From assembly GCA_019637695.1 (NCBI GenBank), contig JAHBVG010000064.1, positions 1 to 40,034 on the forward strand: a DNA stretch of 40,034 nucleotides, read 5' to 3'. This stretch comes from Caldilineaceae bacterium. Its GTDB lineage: Bacteria > Chloroflexota > Anaerolineae > Caldilineales > Caldilineaceae. Each line of letters begins with the position of its first letter. Within the stretch, counting starts at the first letter, position 1. This document shows positions 14,400-24,057 of this stretch, one piece after another. Position numbers and translations under genes: made by a program. The notes below the pieces were generated by a model. That model was not told where the DNA came from, searched no databases, and was given only the letters and a program-made list of their open reading frames with translations.

Positions 14400-16180
14400 G
14401 ATCGCTGCGCCTCCAACGCCAGGTCGGGGGCGGCGCTGAGGATGTCGGAGACCGATTCCTGTGCGCTCATCTCTTGCATGTCCAGCACATGGCGATAATA
14501 GCCATTGGCCGCAGCCAGCTCTTCGTGGGTTCCCGCTTCCACAACCTCCCCCTCGCGCAGCACAATAATGCGGTCGGCGTGGCGCACCGTTGCCAGGCGA
14601 TGGGCCACTAGAATCGTGGTGCGCCCTTTCATCACCTCGCCGATAGCCGCTTGCAACAGCTTCTCGGTCTGCGAATCCACCGCGGACATGGAATCATCGA
14701 GGATCAAAATCTTGGGATCGAGCAGCATGGCCCGCGCAATCGCCACCCGCTGACGCTGTCCGCCGGAAAGCCCCACGCCGCGCTCGCCAATGCGGGTCCC
14801 GTAACCTTCCGGCATCTCCATGATGAAGTCGTGGGCCTGGGCCAGCTTCGCCACCCGTTCGATCTTGGCCTGGGTAGCGTCGGGGCGGCCAAAGGCAATG
14901 TTCTCGGCGATGGTGGCGCTGAAGAGCAGCGTATCCTGGGCCATCATGCCGATCTGCCGCCGCAGTTCGCTCAGGTCAAGATCGCGCACATCGTGGCCGT
15001 CCACCAGCACTTGCCCCGATGTAGTATCGTAGAAGCGACCGATCAGGTGGATCAGCGTGCTTTTGCCGCTGCCCGTCCCCCCCACCACGGCCAGCGACGT
15101 GCCCGCGGGGATGTGCAGGTTCACCTCCTTGAGCGTCTTGGCGTTGGCGGTTGGATAGCTAAAGCTGACGTTGCGAAACTCGATTTCGCCGCGCCACTCC
15201 ATGGGGAAGATTCCGCCGGGATCGGGCGAGTGGATCGCCACTGGCTCGTCCAACAGTTCAAAGATGCGCACGGCAGCGGTGGCGGTCTGGCTGAAGCTGT
15301 TGAGTTGGGAACCCAGCGAGTTCACCGCGCCCAGCAGCAGCAAGCTGAGGCTGAGTACCGCCACCAGCGTGCCCAGCGTGATCTCGTCGGCCATGACCCG
15401 ATAGCCGCCCACGCCGATCAGCGCCAGTTGCATAAAGCGGGGCAGGCTGCCGATCACGGCCCACCGTTTGTTCCAGGCATCGCTGATGTGCAGGCTGCCA
15501 GAGCGCACGGCTGTCTGTACCTCGCGAAATTTGACCCGCTCCTGATCTTCCTGAGCAAAGGCTTTGACGAGCCGGATGCCGGTGAGGCTATCTTGCAGGG
15601 CCGCGGACATGCGCGCCATGCGCTCGTGTTGCAGCGTCCACGGCGCGGTCAGACGACGATGGGCCAGATACATGCCCACGCCAGAGATCAGCACCGGTCC
15701 AATCGCAATCACTGCCAGCAGCGGATCTTGGTTTACGAAAGCAAAGCCAGCCAGCGTCACCGTGAGAAAATGGCTCATGGAGTCGATGAGGATCTGGGAG
15801 AGGAAGATGCGCGTACTCTCCACATCCGCGCTGACCCGGCTCATCAGCCGCCCTGTCTGCTCGCGATCATAGAAGCTGTAGGGCAGGGCCAGTAGCTTGC
15901 GATAGAGGGCGGCGCGCACGTCCGTCATCACCAACTGGCCCATGCGCTGTTGGCCGTAGGCGTAGAAATAGGTAGCCACGGCGCGCCCGCCGATGACGCC
16001 CAGCAGCACGGCCAGGTAGGGCATGAGCATGTCCAGTTGCTGCGCGCCGATCACATCGTCCACAATGGCTTTGATCACCAGCGGCGTGACGATGAGCATG
16101 GCAGAGAGCAGAATATTCACGATAATGAGTGCAATCAGCAGGGTTTTGTGAGGCTTTAAAAAGCCCAATAGACGGCGCAT
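14396..16180 (-). CDS. ABC exporter half-transporter, subunit A (degenerate Walker B)
   Basis: A 594-residue half-transporter with an N-terminal six-helix domain and a C-terminal ATPase. Walker A is GGTGSGKST (367-375), the signature is the canonical LSGGQ (471-475), but Walker B is ILILDD (491-496), Asp in place of the catalytic Glu. Combined with the altered signature of the partner this gives one inactive ATP site made of this subunit's Walker motifs and the partner's FSIGQ. This is what heterodimeric type IV exporters show. The gene has its own promoter just upstream. Confidence 0.93.
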   Translation of the reverse strand: MRRLLGFLKPHKTLLIALIIVNILLSAMLIVTPLVIKAIVDDVIGAQQLDMLMPYLAVLLGVIGGRAVATYFYAYGQQRMGQLVMTDVRAALYRKLLALPYSFYDREQTGRLMSRVSADVESTRIFLSQILIDSMSHFLTVTLAGFAFVNQDPLLAVIAIGPVLISGVGMYLAHRRLTAPWTLQHERMARMSAALQDSLTGIRLVKAFAQEDQERVKFREVQTAVRSGSLHISDAWNKRWAVIGSLPRFMQLALIGVGGYRVMADEITLGTLVAVLSLSLLLLGAVNSLGSQLNSFSQTATAAVRIFELLDEPVAIHSPDPGGIFPMEWRGEIEFRNVSFSYPTANAKTLKEVNLHIPAGTSLAVVGGTGSGKSTLIHLIGRFYDTTSGQVLVDGHDVRDLDLSELRRQIGMMAQDTLLFSATIAENIAFGRPDATQAKIERVAKLAQAHDFIMEMPEGYGTRIGERGVGLSGGQRQRVAIARAMLLDPKILILDDSMSAVDSQTEKLLQAAIGEVMKGRTTILVAHRLATVRHADRIIVLREGEVVEAGTHEELAAANGYYRHVLDMQEMSAQESVSDILSAAPDLALEAQRS

Positions 16181-16225
16181 GGTGGGATGGCATGCCTCAT
16201 TGGTGGTTGAAAATCGGTTTAGAAA

Positions 16226-16256
16226 AGTATACTACCACTGATAGGGCGCATGGCAA
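16226..16256 (-). promoter_or_regulatory. Putative promoter of the ABC exporter pair
   Basis: On the minus strand TTGCCA (16256-16251) is followed by TATACT (16231-16226) at 19 bases, or by TAGTAT at 16 bases. The first gene starts at 16180, about 40 bases downstream of the expected transcription start. Confidence 0.5.
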
Positions 16257-16281
16257 GTGTGGGGAGAGAGTTGGGTGTGTG

Positions 16282-17319
16282 TCAGCGATTTTGAATGAAC
16301 TTTCGGTTTACTTTCCAGATTGCGCCTTCACCCGGGGCGCTAAAGGCTCCGTTTACGCTCAGATAAAGATCGCCCTGAGCAGAGAAGATCATGGCTGTGG
16401 GGTAGTTGAGTGCTTTGATGAGGATGGTCGGCGTACTGTCTTCTTCGATACGCAATAGACGTCCACTGTTAGGGGCATAGAGTTGGGTGGGGGTGGGGCC
16501 ACTGCTGATTTCGAGGACATACATGACGCCAGCGGCGTCAAATGCAACATCAATGACCATGGTCAGCTCGGGGGCGACGATAGTAAGCTCCCCGTCGCTT
16601 TCTGCGCGTAGGATGGCGCCATTGCCCGGACCAAAAGGCAGCGCGCTCAGCATAGCCACGTAAAGATGGTCATCAGGACCGAAGGCGAGCCCGGTGAGCG
16701 GCGGCATGTTGGGCCATTCAGCCCACACGTTCAGCACGCCATCCCGGCTCATCTTCAGCACTCGGCCCGACGCGCCATCGGAAATATAGAAATTCTCGCC
16801 ATCGGGCGCGGGAATCATGGCAAAAGGATTGGCAGCATGGCTGGCCCCCAGACCCATGAGCGAATCCATCGGGGTGATAAACTCGATAAAGCGGCGGATG
16901 TTGACAATGGGTTGGAGGTCGCCGTCTGCCGTTAGCCGCAAGATCGCCCGTGATAGATCATCGTCGTAGCCTTCACCAGTGAGGATATAGAGGGTGCTAT
17001 CGAGCATGGCGACATCGGTCGCGCCGATGTCGCCCGCCACAATGTAGTTTGTGAACGGCAGATCCTCGATTACGGGGATGATCTCGCGATCCGGCCCGAT
17101 GCGCACGACGCGGCTGCTGTGGTTGATCTTTGGCGTGATGGTGCTGCTGTCCTCAGGGTCGACAGCGCCTGCCTCGGCCACATAAAGATTGCCAGCCGTG
17201 TCGAAGGTCATCCCCCGCGGCTGGTTGAGGCCGGTTGCAACGATCTCGATCTGGGGAGATCCTGTGCAGGCGGTACACAGCAAAGAAAATAGTAGCCAGA
17301 TAGAGAAGGTATATCGCAA
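16282..17319 (-). CDS. ScyD/ScyE-like beta-propeller lipoprotein
   Basis: A 345-residue exported protein. The leader ends in the lipobox LLCTAC, so Cys18 is probably lipid-anchored. The rest shows NHL/SMP-30-like blades, e.g. GLNQPRGMTFDTAGNLYVAE, VDVAMLDSTLYILTGEG-like repeats and GLAFGPDDHLYVAML. The overall pattern is that of the ScyD/ScyE family. That name comes from cyanobacterial scytonemin clusters, but the family is broad and its role is unknown. The start is a TTG at 17319 with a weak GGGG upstream. The YceI-like lipoprotein gene ends 20 bases upstream, so the two are probably cotranscribed. A decayed copy of its 3' end sits at 12446-12538. Confidence 0.8.
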   Translation of the reverse strand: MRYTFSIWLLFSLLCTACTGSPQIEIVATGLNQPRGMTFDTAGNLYVAEAGAVDPEDSSTITPKINHSSRVVRIGPDREIIPVIEDLPFTNYIVAGDIGATDVAMLDSTLYILTGEGYDDDLSRAILRLTADGDLQPIVNIRRFIEFITPMDSLMGLGASHAANPFAMIPAPDGENFYISDGASGRVLKMSRDGVLNVWAEWPNMPPLTGLAFGPDDHLYVAMLSALPFGPGNGAILRAESDGELTIVAPELTMVIDVAFDAAGVMYVLEISSGPTPTQLYAPNSGRLLRIEEDSTPTILIKALNYPTAMIFSAQGDLYLSVNGAFSAPGEGAIWKVNRKFIQNR

Positions 17320-17339
17320 GGTGACCCCATCTCTTCTAC

Positions 17340-18104
17340 CTATTCAGCCGCAACCACAACCAGATCCAATTCGAGCGCAAGCGTCTCGCCTACATTGGCT
17401 ACGAAGGGGACGCTGGGGATGCTGATCCCAAAATCGGCGCGGTTGATGGTGGTGGCGCCGGTGATCTGGATCTCGTCTTCGGAGAGGACGGTGGCGGTTA
17501 GATTGAAGGTCACCGGGTTGGCGCGGTTGAGGATCGTCAAATCGCCGGTGACTTGAAAGTCGAAATTATCGCCAGCGGCTGCTGATTCGGGCAATGCGTT
17601 GATCTGGGTAGGGACGAAAGTCACCACTGGATATTGCGCTGTCTGCAAAATGAAGCGACGGATGGCATTGTTACGATTGTTGTCGCCGGTGACAAATCCC
17701 CCGGCGTCGATGGTGATCGCGCCAATCTCTGTGTTGGCTGTTGCCGTGGGATCGACCCGTATCTGGCCCGTCACCCGGTTGTTGGCGCCGACGACGGTCT
17801 TGGGCGCGCCGCGCAGGATCTCGTCAATGGTAAAGCGTACTTCTGAACGATCCGGCGCAATGGCGAAGGCGCGTGCGCCAGCTTCGACGCTCACAGAGAT
17901 ATTCTCCTCGGCGGGCGCAGGTGTGGCTCCCTCGGCTGCTTCTGGTGTGGGCGCAACCGCGGGTTCTGCAATCGGTTCCACTGTCGGCGCAGGGGTATTG
18001 GTTGCTGCCGGTTCGGTCGGTTGTACTGGATCTGCTGCTGGGCCGCAGGCGGTCAGGCTGATGGCAAGCAAAATCAGAACAACGGCGAAAAACTTCTGCT
18101 GCAT
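17340..18104 (-). CDS. YceI-like lipoprotein
   Basis: A 254-residue lipoprotein with lipobox LTAC (Cys20) and a long Pro/Ala/Glu/Thr-rich linker (about 24-68). A YceI-like lipocalin-type domain follows: RSEVRFTIDEILRG, then TGQIRVDP, ITGATTINRADFGI and the closing LALELDLVV. YceI proteins bind polyisoprenoid or other amphipathic molecules in a beta-barrel; here the protein would be anchored outside the cytoplasmic membrane. A clear AAGGAG precedes the ATG. Confidence 0.88.
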   Translation of the reverse strand: MQQKFFAVVLILLAISLTACGPAADPVQPTEPAATNTPAPTVEPIAEPAVAPTPEAAEGATPAPAEENISVSVEAGARAFAIAPDRSEVRFTIDEILRGAPKTVVGANNRVTGQIRVDPTATANTEIGAITIDAGGFVTGDNNRNNAIRRFILQTAQYPVVTFVPTQINALPESAAAGDNFDFQVTGDLTILNRANPVTFNLTATVLSEDEIQITGATTINRADFGISIPSVPFVANVGETLALELDLVVVAAE

Positions 18105-18199
18105 CGATGGTTCTCCTTAGACACTGATAATCGGTAAAAACTCTGGGGCTGTAGGACTTGAATCACTCTTAACAAAGATAACAGGTGACGATTGGTGAA

Positions 18200-19540
18200 T
18201 TATGAAGAGATCGTTTGAGCATTGTTAAGATTAGTCGCGATCATCTGCTGCGTGATGGCGTTGGCGCGGGCGATCTCTCCGTAGAGATGGGCGCTGGGGC
18301 GAGGCGTGCGGATCTGGGTTTTAGGATCGAGCGCGTAGAGGCCAAAGCGCAATCCCCACCCTTCGGCCCACTCGAAATTGTCCACGAGCGTCCAGTGATA
18401 GTAGCCGCGCACATTGCAGCCATCCTCAATGGCGCGGTGAAGCTGCTGAAGATGAGCCACGAGCCAGCGCGGACGGAAGCGATCCTCGCGGTCGGGGACG
18501 CCGTTCTCGGTGATGTAAATGGGCACGCCAGGGTGGAAGTTATTGACCTCGCAGCAGACCTGATGCATCCCCTCCGGATCGAAATGGCTGAAGGCGCCGT
18601 GACGTCCGGCGTCCGAAAGCTCGCCGGTAGCCGGGAAAGATTCGCGGCCAAAAAGCGCCAGGGGATTGGGCGTGAAGCGGACAGAATCACGCGTATAATA
18701 GTTGATCCCAATGAAATCGTAGCTGTTGGCGATGCGTCGATCCCGTTGTAGCCTGCCCACGGGCGGACGCAGCAGACCATCACTGGTGGCGGCGACCCAG
18801 ACGTGTTCAAAGAGCCAACGTTTGAGACCGGCGGCGTAGCGATCCAATTGGCTGTCGGGTCGCATGGGCCGGAAGAGGCGGACATGGGCGGCGTACCCCA
18901 CCTTTGCCGCCGGCTGAATAGCGTGGATCGCATGGTAGGCTTCGGCGTGGGCATTGAGCAAGTTTCGCACGACCCCCATCGCCTGGATGAAATTCGACTT
19001 GGCGGGCGGCCAATTGCCCAAAAACCAACCCTGAGCCACGAGGACCATCGGCTCGTTGATCGTCACCCAGCAGTCGCACAGATCCGCCAGGGCGCGCACA
19101 GTCTCCTCGACATAGCGGCGGAAGAAGGCCACACTGGCGCCGTTTTCCCAGCCGCGGATGCGCGTCAACCAGAGTGGTTCGCTGAAATGGTGCAGCGTGA
19201 CCATTGGCTGGATGCCGCGACTGCGCAGTCCGTCTAGCATTTGGCGGTATCGATCCAGGGCAGTGTGGTCGAACTGGCCTGGCTCTGGCTCAATGCGGCT
19301 CCATTCCACGCTCAATCGGTGCGCATTCAGCCCCAGTTCGGCCATGCGGTCGAAGTCCTCTTCGGCGTTGCGCCACCAATTACAGGCTGCGTCGCTGCGA
19401 TCACCGTACCAGATGGCGCCGGGTTGCTGCTCAAACGCCCACCATTGGTTGTTGCGATTTTCCCCTTCTACTTGATGCGAGGCCGTAGCCGTTCCCCATA
19501 GAAATCCATCGGGAAAGGTGAAAGATGAGGATCGATCCAT
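18200..19540 (-). CDS. Glycoside hydrolase family 1 beta-glycosidase
   Basis: A 446-residue GH1 enzyme of usual length, with no signal peptide, so it acts in the cytoplasm on imported oligosaccharides. Seen are FLWGTATASHQVEG (13-26), the acid/base glutamate in TINEP (E163), the nucleophile in ITENG (E345) and YYHWTLVDNFEWAEGW near the C-terminus, which lines the sugar-binding subsite. Hydrolysis of beta-glucosides, galactosides or fucosides is likely; preference cannot be told. It lies directly after the deaminase gene on the same strand with no room for a promoter between (2 bases), so the two are likely cotranscribed. Confidence 0.95.
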   Translation of the reverse strand: MDRSSSFTFPDGFLWGTATASHQVEGENRNNQWWAFEQQPGAIWYGDRSDAACNWWRNAEEDFDRMAELGLNAHRLSVEWSRIEPEPGQFDHTALDRYRQMLDGLRSRGIQPMVTLHHFSEPLWLTRIRGWENGASVAFFRRYVEETVRALADLCDCWVTINEPMVLVAQGWFLGNWPPAKSNFIQAMGVVRNLLNAHAEAYHAIHAIQPAAKVGYAAHVRLFRPMRPDSQLDRYAAGLKRWLFEHVWVAATSDGLLRPPVGRLQRDRRIANSYDFIGINYYTRDSVRFTPNPLALFGRESFPATGELSDAGRHGAFSHFDPEGMHQVCCEVNNFHPGVPIYITENGVPDREDRFRPRWLVAHLQQLHRAIEDGCNVRGYYHWTLVDNFEWAEGWGLRFGLYALDPKTQIRTPRPSAHLYGEIARANAITQQMIATNLNNAQTISS

Positions 19541-19542
19541 GC

Positions 19543-20127
19543 TTAACTCTCCTCTTCATTCGAGGGCAGGGCGTTGGCTCTACCCGGTTGATAGACTGTA
19601 TCCGCGTGCCGTTTGCGCGGGAGATGCTCCAGCGCGACTTCGGCCTGGTGGAAGAATTGGCGACTGTATTCGTCGGGATAGTTGCCGGCGTAGACCACCC
19701 GGCGGATGCCAGCATTGATGATCATCTTGGCGCAGGTGAGGCAGGGCTGGTGGGTAACGTAGATGGTGGACCCGGCAATGTTGACGCCATGCAGCGCCGC
19801 CTGGATGATGGCGTTCTGCTCGGCGTGGAGCGTGCGCACACAGTGACCGTCCACCATAAGATGGCCGATCTCGTCACAGTGCGGCAGCCCGGCGGGCGCG
19901 CCGTTGTAACCTGTGGTCAGGATACGCCGGTCGCGCACAATCACCGCGCCGACATGGGCGCGATCACAGGTGCTGCGCTCGGCTACGGTGAAGGCAATGT
20001 TGATGAAATAATCGTCCCAAGAGGGGCGAGCTTTGGCTGCTTGCGCTGGATCGATCAAGGGATGCCTCTTTTTCGGGGATGTGGCAGGATCAGGGATGGT
20101 GGATGGAAAGGGCGGAATCGGGATCAC
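19543..20127 (-). CDS. dCMP deaminase / ComEB-type cytidine deaminase family protein
   Basis: A protein of up to 194 residues with the zinc deaminase signature: HAEQNAI (H101, E103) and PCLTCAK (C129, C132). The insert around CDEIGHLMVDGHCVRTLHAE is typical of dCMP deaminases (ComEB), which make dUMP for thymidylate synthesis. GTG at 20127 overlaps the stop of the upstream membrane-protein gene (GTGA) and is used here; the first 35 residues are not conserved-looking, so TTG near 20058 is an alternative start. Allosteric dCTP/dTTP control cannot be judged. Confidence 0.88.
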   Translation of the reverse strand: MIPIPPFPSTIPDPATSPKKRHPLIDPAQAAKARPSWDDYFINIAFTVAERSTCDRAHVGAVIVRDRRILTTGYNGAPAGLPHCDEIGHLMVDGHCVRTLHAEQNAIIQAALHGVNIAGSTIYVTHQPCLTCAKMIINAGIRRVVYAGNYPDEYSRQFFHQAEVALEHLPRKRHADTVYQPGRANALPSNEEES

Positions 20128-20885
20128 CCATCAATGCGCCGCCACTCATTTGAGTTGTGAGGTAACTTCCCTGCGCCATTCTGAGCGGCGACTTTGGCGG
20201 GTTCTACCGGTTTTCTATAGAGTAGATCGGCCAGAATGCGGCGGAGATCCTCTTCTTCGCGGCAGGCCATGTAGAATGTCCTGTGCAGGGTTCTTTCACG
20301 GCCGAAGCGACCCTGCTTGGGGATGAAGACTTCATGGTCTATGGCTAAGCCAGGCAACTTCTCACCGCCGTGACTGACTTCGCCCCACCGGATCGATGCC
20401 ACATCTTTATCGCGGAAGAAGATATACCACATTCCCACCTCTTTTTCTGGCCAGTGACCGAGCAGGGCAAAACGGCTGGGCTGCGCCAAACAGAGCAGCG
20501 CATGTTCGCGTGTGGCAAAGGTGCGAAAGTAGCCTTGCAGCCAGGTGAAGCGTGCATGTTTCCCTTCAACGCCGAAGTCACCGCTGGCGAGGATGGGCAA
20601 TTTGTCCGCCGGTTTGAGCGCTTTGGGCGCCACAGTCGGCTTTGACATTTCAGTGAATGTCATATAATTCCTGCCGCGCCAGTAGAGCAAAGCCGCCGTA
20701 AAGAGCAGAAACAAAAGGAGCAGCGCGCTGGCGATGATCCAATACGCGGGGATGCGGGCGATGAATGCAAACCCGGCCAACCCCAATAGCCCGATCTGAA
20801 TCCAACGGCTCAGAGGAATTTCGGAGAATTGGTGTCTGTTCAATCGATAGAAAATGGCATCCACGGCTTTCCCCTTAAAAACCAT
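20124..20885 (-). CDS. Uncharacterised membrane protein
   Basis: A 253-residue protein that I do not recognise. Residues 28-44 and 47-68 are two closely spaced membrane helices near the N-terminus. The remaining 180 residues look soluble and cytoplasmic, with a strand-rich stretch (DKDVASIRWGEVSHGGEKLPG) that could be PH-like. The stop overlaps the deaminase start by 4 bases, so translation is probably coupled. Confidence 0.75.
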   Translation of the reverse strand: MVFKGKAVDAIFYRLNRHQFSEIPLSRWIQIGLLGLAGFAFIARIPAYWIIASALLLLFLLFTAALLYWRGRNYMTFTEMSKPTVAPKALKPADKLPILASGDFGVEGKHARFTWLQGYFRTFATREHALLCLAQPSRFALLGHWPEKEVGMWYIFFRDKDVASIRWGEVSHGGEKLPGLAIDHEVFIPKQGRFGRERTLHRTFYMACREEEDLRRILADLLYRKPVEPAKVAAQNGAGKLPHNSNEWRRIDG

Positions 20886-20896
20886 TCACTTTCTCG

Positions 20897-20927
20897 AAAA
20901 AAAGCCTCGCCGGGGGCGGCGAGGCTT
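20897..20927 (-). terminator. Rho-independent terminator of ftsH
   Basis: AAGCCTCGCC (20902-20911) and GGCGAGGCTT (20918-20927) form a perfect 10-bp GC-rich stem with a 6-base loop. Seven A residues at 20897-20903 give the U tract on the minus-strand transcript. It lies 59 bases after the ftsH stop. Confidence 0.92.
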
Positions 20928-20985
20928 GTATCAGCACATCTTCAAGGTGCGCAAAGAGGAACGACCGTGCCCAGGATCATCGTAC

Positions 20986-22932
20986 TTATGCCGGCGCGGG
21001 CAATGAACCGCCCAGGTCGATGCCCTCATCCCCACGGTGACGATCATCCTCGTAGCCGGGGCGGTGTTGTCCCTGGCGTCGTCGTCCGCCGGGCGTAGAG
21101 GAATCAGACGGAGACTCACCGCGCATAATCGCCTCGAATTCAGGAGCATGCAAGGTCTCCACTTCGAGAAGGCGCATAGAGACTTCATCCAGTTTAGAGC
21201 GGTGGGTCACAAGGATTTGCCGTGTACGCTGATAGGCTTCATCCACCAGTCGGCGCACTTCTTCGTCGATCTCTTGGGCGACCTTGTCGCTATAGTTGCG
21301 GTTTTCCGAAATCCCGCGCCCCATAAAGATCATTTCCTCGCGTTCGCCATATTGGATCGGCCCCATGCGCTCGCTCATGCCCCACTGGGTGATCATCATG
21401 CGCGCCATATCAGAGACTCGCTCCAGATCGTTGCTGGCGCCGGTGGTAATATCCCCAAAACGCAACTCTTCGGCCACACGTCCGCCGAGCAGTGCGGCCA
21501 ATTCATCGCGGAACTTGTCGCGTGTCTTCAGGTTTGATTCTTCTTCAGGCAGGGGCATGGTGTAACCACCGGCCATGCCACGCGGCACAATCGTCACCTT
21601 ATGGACAGGATCGTGGAGGGGGAGGTAGTGCATGACAACCGCATGACCCGCCTCGTGATAGGCCACAATCTCCTTCTCGCGCGGGGTGATAATGCGGCTA
21701 CGTCGTTCCGGCCCGGCGATGACACGCTCGATGGCCTCTTGGAACTCCGCCATGCCAATCGAGCGACGGTTACGCCGCGCCGCCAGGATCGCCGCTTCGT
21801 TGACAAGATTTTCAATGTCCGCGCCGACAAATCCGGGCGTCTGCTTGGCGACCAAATCCAGATTAATGTCGGATGAGAGCGGCTTGCCTTTGACATGCAC
21901 ATCCAGGATCTGGCGACGTCCTTTCACATCGGGGGCGTCCATGGTCACGCGGCGGTCAAAACGGCCGGGGCGTAGCAGCGCCGGGTCGAGAATATCCGGG
22001 CGGTTGGTGGCTGCAATCAGGATGACGTTAACATCCGTGTCGAAACCGTCCATCTCCACCAGGATCTGGTTGAGCGTCTGCTCGCGCTCGTCATGAGATC
22101 CCCCCAACCCTGCGCCACGGTGGCGACCGACGGCGTCGATCTCATCAATGAAGATAATGCAAGGTGAATTCTTTTTGGCCTGCTCAAAGAGATCGCGCAC
22201 GCGGCTGGCGCCAACGCCCACAAACATCTCGACAAATTCTGAACCAGAGATGCTGAAGAAGGGCACACCGGCCTCACCGGAAACGGCCTTTGCCATCAAC
22301 GTCTTGCCTGTGCCAGGAGGACCGACCAACAGCACACCTTTGGGGATGCGCGCGCCCAGCGACGCAAACTTTTGCGGCTCTTTGAGGAACTCGACAACCT
22401 CTTCCAGTTCCTGTTTGGCTTCCTCGCTGCCCGCCACATCGCCAAAGGTGACGGTCGGCTTATCGCCGGTGAACATGCGGGCGCGGCTTTTGCCGAAGCT
22501 GAATGCCTGATTCCCCGCGCCTTGGGCCTGACGGAGGATGAAGATGAAAAAGACGGCGATCAAGGCAATGGGCAACAACGCCAACAGAATGCCGCCGTAG
22601 GCTTGCCATCCACTGGGGGCGGCAATGGTGATATTGACCCGCGTCAACTGTTCCGGTGTAACGCCGAGGTTTTGCAGTGTCTCCACCAACCCCACGCCAA
22701 CTTCTTTGCGCGAAACCAACTGCTGGCCTGAGGTTGCCGTCACCATCACTGTGTCATCGTCAACCCTGATCTCTCTTACGCTGCCAGTGCGCACTAGATC
22801 CGCCACCCTGGCAATGGATACCGAATCAGCAGACCCGACGCCGCGATTGTTGAGCGTTGTATATAGGAACGCGCCCAGGGCGACAACCAGCAGAACGTAG
22901 ATTAAACCGTTGCGTAGCCTTTTTGAATTCAT
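20986..22932 (-). CDS. ftsH: ATP-dependent zinc metalloprotease FtsH
   Basis: A 648-residue membrane AAA protease. TM1 spans about 9-25 and TM2 about 113-133, with an extracytoplasmic domain between. The AAA module has Walker A GPPGTGK (204-210), Walker B IIFIDE (259-264) and the second region of homology (RPGRFDRR, 321-328). The protease zinc motif is HEAGH (426-430). FtsH degrades misfolded membrane proteins and short-lived regulators. The frame continues 41 codons upstream, but ATG at 22932 starts directly before TM1 and is chosen. The C-terminus is basic and glycine-rich (GGRRRQGQHRPG). It has its own promoter and terminator. Confidence 0.97.
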   Translation of the reverse strand: MNSKRLRNGLIYVLLVVALGAFLYTTLNNRGVGSADSVSIARVADLVRTGSVREIRVDDDTVMVTATSGQQLVSRKEVGVGLVETLQNLGVTPEQLTRVNITIAAPSGWQAYGGILLALLPIALIAVFFIFILRQAQGAGNQAFSFGKSRARMFTGDKPTVTFGDVAGSEEAKQELEEVVEFLKEPQKFASLGARIPKGVLLVGPPGTGKTLMAKAVSGEAGVPFFSISGSEFVEMFVGVGASRVRDLFEQAKKNSPCIIFIDEIDAVGRHRGAGLGGSHDEREQTLNQILVEMDGFDTDVNVILIAATNRPDILDPALLRPGRFDRRVTMDAPDVKGRRQILDVHVKGKPLSSDINLDLVAKQTPGFVGADIENLVNEAAILAARRNRRSIGMAEFQEAIERVIAGPERRSRIITPREKEIVAYHEAGHAVVMHYLPLHDPVHKVTIVPRGMAGGYTMPLPEEESNLKTRDKFRDELAALLGGRVAEELRFGDITTGASNDLERVSDMARMMITQWGMSERMGPIQYGEREEMIFMGRGISENRNYSDKVAQEIDEEVRRLVDEAYQRTRQILVTHRSKLDEVSMRLLEVETLHAPEFEAIMRGESPSDSSTPGGRRRQGQHRPGYEDDRHRGDEGIDLGGSLPAPA

Positions 22933-23014
22933 GCTTTGTCTCTCGGGATTGTGAACCGGAAAGCCATTTGTCGAGGATCGCGTCCTTGGCAGAGTTCCCG
23001 AATGGATACAAGAA

Positions 23015-23043
23015 AGTCTAGCACAGGGGTTCGCTCCCGTCAA
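23015..23043 (-). promoter_or_regulatory. ftsH promoter
   Basis: On the minus strand TTGACG (23043-23038), a 17-base spacer and TAGACT (23020-23015) lie about 85 bases upstream of the ftsH start. Confidence 0.65.
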
Positions 23044-23146
23044 ACAAAAGGACAAATTTCATAGTGAGGACCTGCTTTCCCATCCTCAACAGATGAGCCA
23101 ATCATAGTGAGGAAGATCTACCCTTGCAGTAGGGTTACTTCCACCT

Positions 23147-24010
23147 TCACACAGGCGGCTGCAAGGTGAAAAGTGATATCTCTGGGCGGCAATTGAAGCG
23201 GTAAGGCAAGGGCCATAGTCCTAACCCCCGATTCGTATAGACCGCTGAGTAGCTGACGGGTTGAAGGCCAATGGGGTAGCGTTCACCGTGACGCGGCAGG
23301 ATCGGCGCACCGATGCGCATCCGCTCGCCATCCCAGAGGGGGATGCGCACCTGGCCACCATGGGTATGTCCACTGAATTGGATAGCTACCGGCGCTTCTG
23401 CCGTCACCACACGGTCGATGTAGTCAGGTTCGTGGATCATGAGCAGCGTGGCCGCGTTGTCGGGTATCTCGCGCAGAGCAACCTTCAAATCAGGATGGCC
23501 GCTCCACAGATCGTCCAGACCTGCCAGGTAGAGACCATCCGCGACTTCCGTCGACTCATTGGTCAAAATCGTCACGCCACCTTCGAGTAAAAAGCGTCTG
23601 ACCGTGGCCCGATCTGTCCATAGGTCGTGGTTGCCGTAGACAGCGTAGGCAGGCATGTGCAAAGCGCGCAGTGGATCGATCAACCCGGCGGCATCCTCGG
23701 CGCGGTTGCCCACAAAATCCCCGGTGAGCATGACAAAATCGGGGGCCAATTGGTTGATCCAGCGGACGGCGGAGAACACCTTCTCCGCCGATGTATACTT
23801 GCTCAAATGGATGTCGGAGAGTTGAGCAATGCGCAGGCCAGAGAGCCGTTCTGGCAACCCTGGGATCGTCAGCGTGATCCGCTCCACATCGATCCAATTT
23901 GGCTCCATGACTCGCACATACCCAAAGAGACCGGTGACGCTCAATGCACTTCCGCCGAAAAATTGCAGAAAACGGCGTCGAGAAAGCAGAGGAGATTTGG
24001 TGTTTTCCAT
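23147..24010 (-). CDS. Calcineurin-like metallophosphoesterase with Tat-type leader
   Basis: A 287-residue phosphoesterase of the YaeI/YkuE type. The leader has SRRRFLQFFGG, a twin-arginine-like signal, then a hydrophobic stretch, so the enzyme is probably exported or membrane-anchored. Metal-binding motifs are in order: LSDIHLSKY, TGDFVGNR, YGNHDLW and FSGHTHGGQVR. Relatives hydrolyse UDP-diacylglucosamine-like or other phosphoesters at the membrane. ATG at 24010 follows AGGGAG; the longer frame would read through repeat DNA and is rejected. Confidence 0.9.
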   Translation of the reverse strand: MENTKSPLLSRRRFLQFFGGSALSVTGLFGYVRVMEPNWIDVERITLTIPGLPERLSGLRIAQLSDIHLSKYTSAEKVFSAVRWINQLAPDFVMLTGDFVGNRAEDAAGLIDPLRALHMPAYAVYGNHDLWTDRATVRRFLLEGGVTILTNESTEVADGLYLAGLDDLWSGHPDLKVALREIPDNAATLLMIHEPDYIDRVVTAEAPVAIQFSGHTHGGQVRIPLWDGERMRIGAPILPRHGERYPIGLQPVSYSAVYTNRGLGLWPLPYRFNCRPEISLFTLQPPV

Positions 24011-24057
24011 GCTCCCTAAACGGTTTTCAGGAGAGCAAAGTTCCAGGGAAGAGAAGG

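Noticed and set aside
12525..15895. Long plus-strand open frames of 501 and 414 codons (12525-14030 and 14651-15895)
   Set aside because: Both are antisense to the first ABC exporter pair, whose motifs are complete on the minus strand.
20897..20927. Bidirectional terminator
   Set aside because: Only the minus-strand transcript gains a U tract; no plus-strand gene ends nearby.
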